A DNA stretch of 7,138 bases, taken from positions 1 to 7,138 of the forward strand of contig JALTMS010000148.1 in NCBI GenBank assembly GCA_027001345.1, read 5' to 3'. Position 1 is the first letter of the stretch; each line of letters opens with the position of its first letter. The notes beneath the pieces were generated by a model. It saw only the letters and a list, made by a program, of their open reading frames with translations. It did no database searches and was not told the DNA's origin. This document shows positions 5,241-7,138 of this stretch, piece by piece. The stretch comes from Acidobacteriota bacterium. GTDB taxonomy: Bacteria > Acidobacteriota > Polarisedimenticolia > J045. The translations under genes were made by a program, and so were the position numbers.

Positions 5241-6941
5241 TCAGTCCAGGTTGACGCGATAGAACGCGCCGCTGGAAGTGCCCACAACGAGACCCTGCTC
5301 CACACCATCGTTGTAATCGAAGCTGGGATCTCCGACGGTCTTGCCCGATTCGACGAGGAAGGAGCGGACCGTGGTGCCGTTGGAAGCGTCGAGTTCGTAC
5401 AGCTTGCCGTCGCTGGCGCCGACGTAAGCCAGGGTGTTGGAACTACCCCCGACCCAGCGCAGCACCAGCGGCCGGGACGGCCCGCTCAGGCTGGTCGTCC
5501 AGTAGCTCGATGCCTTGAAGCGTCCGTCACCGCCGATCTGAATACCGTGGACCGTGCTGTCCGTGGTCCAGACCACCCAGTTCTCGTAGAAACCGCTGGG
5601 CAGCAGGACGCCGGTGCTCACGGCCACGCCCTTGACGGGGCCGTCGCCCGTGGCGGTGGTCAGGGAGTCGATCTGTCGCAGCGAGCTGCCGTCCCGCACC
5701 GTCGCGCTGTAGAGGTAGAGTTCTCCGAGGGTGTTGCCGAAGACGATGAAGCGGTCGGTATTGCGGCGCACCATCGCCGGGCGGGCATCGATGTCGCCGA
5801 TACCGCTGATCGTACCGTAGGGTGGCGTATCGAAGGCCGGGCCGGACTTGACCTCCAGAGCCACCACCGACTCTCCGCCATCGGCCCGTACGGGTACGAA
5901 GACGATGTTGTTGGCCGTCGAGCGGTAGATCACCAGGGGTGCCGCGTTGGCGATACCCAATCCGTCGGTTCCGCCGTCGTAGCTGTCGTAGAGCGTACTC
6001 AGGTCGTGGGAGTAGAGCAGCACCTTGTTGTCGGTCGCCCCGCAACGAGTGGCGACGATCACCACGTCGTCGTCATTGTTGGCGTTGCCATCGAAGGCAT
6101 TGACCATGACGACCGGTCCGGCCTGCAGGATCCCGCTCGTGCATCCGGCGTCGCTGACGGCATTGGCCGAGCCTTCGAAGCCGGCGGTGCCGTCGTCGAG
6201 CGAATAGCGATAGACCCGGCCGTCCTGGGCGGTGAGGAACGTGGTGAGGTCCGTTGCCGGGCTGGCATCGAGGTCACCGACCATCGGCCGGGCCTGAACG
6301 GCGCCGCCGACGAGAGGCGAGGACCATGATCCGCGGGTGCCGTCGCTGGCCTTGAAGCGATGGAGTAGTTGATCGTTGCCGATGCCGACGACGTGCTGCT
6401 GAGGAATCACGCCCACCGGAGCGAGGCTCGAGGCTCCCGTGGAGAAGACCCACTTGATCTCGGTCGCCGACCGCGGGTGGCCGATGGTCTCCACTCCGTT
6501 GGCGTAGTTTCGCGGAGTGTCGAAGGCGAAGGCCGAATAGTAGTAGACCAGGTCGTTGGCCACCGTGGTGTCGGTGCACTGGAGTTCGCTGGGGCCCGTC
6601 ACGCAGGCCACCGTACTCGAACCGATAGTGTCGCCGACGACATAGCTCGTCCCATCGACGGGCAGATCTGGCACCGCGGAGCCTTCGTGGCGTAGAACCA
6701 GGGTGCCGGCGTAGTCCGCATCGCCGGGAGTGGACCATTCGAGAGAAACCTGCATCTCGCCCGAGGAAGCGGTGAGCTTGGTGACCGCGTCCGGCGGCGT
6801 GGTGTCCACCGCGGGAGCCACAGGACTGGCGGCTCCCGGATCGACGACCGCTCGGCCGCCGGCGTCGGGTCGGAGCAGGCCGGCGAGGGCCATCGAGCCC
6901 CCGGCCAGGAGGATGCAACAGACGACAAGCTTCTTTTTCAT
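5241..6941 (-). CDS. Secreted fibronectin type III-like plus PQQ/WD-like beta-propeller protein (566 aa)
   Basis: The start is placed at ATG 6941 (MKKKLVVCC…), 22 codons inside a longer open frame. This gives a typical signal peptide (MKKK, hydrophobic core to about residue 22), and AAGGG lies 10 nt upstream; the longer form begins with a non-signal, charged stretch. Residues about 46-158 look like a fibronectin type III domain (DTTPPDAVTKLTASS, VSLEWSTPGDADY, VYYYSAFAFD), with a probable Cys113-Cys122 pair. Residues 164-566 contain propeller-like repeats such as ARPMVGDLD, AQDGRVYRYSLDDGT, TLGELYLYSA, ASDGKLYELDASNGTT and SSGAFYRVNLD, characteristic of PQQ-type or VCBS-like blades. No catalytic or cofactor ligand set is evident, so it is more likely a binding or structural surface protein than a quinoprotein enzyme. 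It leads a two-gene unit with the 228-aa protein. The specific function is unknown. Confidence 0.88.
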   Translation of the reverse strand: MKKKLVVCCILLAGGSMALAGLLRPDAGGRAVVDPGAASPVAPAVDTTPPDAVTKLTASSGEMQVSLEWSTPGDADYAGTLVLRHEGSAVPDLPVDGTSYVVGDTIGSSTVACVTGPSELQCTDTTVANDLVYYYSAFAFDTPRNYANGVETIGHPRSATEIKWVFSTGASSLAPVGVIPQQHVVGIGNDQLLHRFKASDGTRGSWSSPLVGGAVQARPMVGDLDASPATDLTTFLTAQDGRVYRYSLDDGTAGFEGSANAVSDAGCTSGILQAGPVVMVNAFDGNANNDDDVVIVATRCGATDNKVLLYSHDLSTLYDSYDGGTDGLGIANAAPLVIYRSTANNIVFVPVRADGGESVVALEVKSGPAFDTPPYGTISGIGDIDARPAMVRRNTDRFIVFGNTLGELYLYSATVRDGSSLRQIDSLTTATGDGPVKGVAVSTGVLLPSGFYENWVVWTTDSTVHGIQIGGDGRFKASSYWTTSLSGPSRPLVLRWVGGSSNTLAYVGASDGKLYELDASNGTTVRSFLVESGKTVGDPSFDYNDGVEQGLVVGTSSGAFYRVNLD

Positions 6942-6947
6942 GGTGTC

Positions 6948-6970
6948 GTTTCCCTTCCCCGATTGGAAAC
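6948..6970 (-). promoter_or_regulatory. Stem-loop overlapping the ribosome binding site of the 566-aa gene
   Basis: In the transcript the arms read GUUUCC (6970-6965) and GGAAAC (6953-6948), a perfect 6-bp stem around an 11-base purine-rich loop. The Shine-Dalgarno AAGGG (6956-6952) lies in the loop and 3' arm, 7-10 bases before the start codon. If formed, the hairpin could limit ribosome access. It is short and could arise by chance. Confidence 0.35.
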
Positions 6971-6977
6971 AGTCATC

Positions 6978-7022
6978 GCCTCGTGCTCGGTGGTTTGGAG
7001 GGGCCAAGCCATCGCACGAGGC
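6978..7022 (-). promoter_or_regulatory. Long two-part stem-loop in the 5' leader of the 566-aa gene
   Basis: Bases 6978-6986 and 7014-7022 form a perfect 9-bp inverted repeat. Inside it, 6992-6998 and 7004-7010 form a further 7-position stem (one C-A mismatch in the minus-strand transcript) around a 5-base loop, with a small asymmetric internal loop between the stems. It starts a few bases after the predicted transcription start and has no U-tract, so it reads as a leader structure, not a terminator. I do not recognise it as a known riboswitch class. Confidence 0.45.
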
Positions 7023-7034
7023 ATTGTGCCCGGA

Positions 7035-7063
7035 AAGATACGCTGATGATCCGCGGGTGTAAG
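7035..7063 (-). promoter_or_regulatory. Candidate sigma70-type promoter for the 566-aa / 228-aa unit
   Basis: On the minus strand CTTACA (7063-7058, four of six to the -35 consensus) is followed after exactly 17 bases by TATCTT (7040-7035, four of six to the -10 consensus). Transcription would start near 7028, giving a leader of about 87 bases that begins just before the long stem-loop. The surrounding 7060-7138 stretch is clearly more AT-rich than the coding sequence and includes a T7 run on the minus strand. Both hexamers are imperfect, so the call is modest. Confidence 0.35.
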
Positions 7064-7138
7064 AAAAAAAGTCAGCGATTCGAGTAGAATTCGTCCTGTG
7101 CGAGATTCGTTCACATTTGCCTCAATTACATCGTTTTG

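Noticed and set aside
4171..6329. Plus-strand open frames of 363 and 422 codons opposite hypC, the 228-aa gene and the 566-aa gene
   Set aside because: Both run across the antisense of several well-supported genes and their intergenic signals, with shadow-like composition and no recognisable motif.
5241..6941. PilY1-like type IV pilus adhesin
   Set aside because: Blades such as ARPMVGDLD recall PilY1 propellers, but the protein is much shorter, starts with a fibronectin-like domain, and no pilus genes are adjacent.
6942..7007. 22-codon upstream extension of the 566-aa protein
   Set aside because: It would bury the MKKK signal peptide start, lies in the structured leader, and the internal ATG has a ribosome site.
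1..7138. CRISPR array, tRNA or rRNA genes, insertion sequences, phage or defence genes
   Set aside because: No direct-repeat array, cloverleaf, transposase, integrase or terminal repeats were seen on either strand by eye.

Overview
The window is GC-rich, and all six protein genes I can support lie on the minus strand. They therefore read from high to low coordinates. Codon third positions are strongly G/C-biased. Five of the six products carry export signals, one of them a lipoprotein signal, and four look like all-beta extracellular or periplasmic proteins: three probable beta-propellers and a small beta-sandwich-like protein. Together with a thrombospondin type 3 repeat tract and a [NiFe]-hydrogenase maturation chaperone, this suggests a GC-rich Gram-negative bacterium with a large secretome. 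Acidobacteriota or Myxococcota/Deltaproteobacteria-like lineages would fit, but the sequence does not settle the taxon.

Layout in order of transcription. (1) 7138-6942 is an AT-richer upstream region with a candidate sigma70-type promoter and a leader that can form two stem-loops. (2) 6941-5241 encodes a 566-aa secreted protein with an N-terminal fibronectin type III-like domain and a PQQ/WD-like propeller. Eleven bases later, 5229-4543 encodes a 228-aa secreted protein of unknown function. A perfect 12-bp stem-loop at 4502-4529 closes this two-gene unit. (3) A second unit starts after a TATACT box at 4475-4480. It contains a 73-aa HypC/HupF chaperone (4437-4216), an isoaspartyl peptidase/L-asparaginase with a lipoprotein-type signal (4143-3118), and a 490-aa secreted propeller / Pro-rich / beta-sandwich protein (3121-1649). 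The last gene starts on a GTG that overlaps the peptidase stop codon. (4) After a 77-base gap, 1571-1 encodes a secreted Asp-box (BNR) propeller with thrombospondin type 3 repeats. It runs off the window at base 1.

How the genes may work together: the peptidase and the 490-aa protein are almost certainly co-translated and both are exported, so they may act in the same compartment. The 566-aa and 228-aa proteins form a similar exported pair. The hypC gene has no hydrogenase or other hyp gene beside it here and looks like an orphan. I see no mobile element, CRISPR array, tRNA or rRNA, and no convincing evidence of a new defence or biosynthetic system. The most unusual points are the orphan hypC, the exported isoaspartyl peptidase with Ser rather than Gly before its catalytic Thr, and the structured leader ahead of the 566-aa gene.
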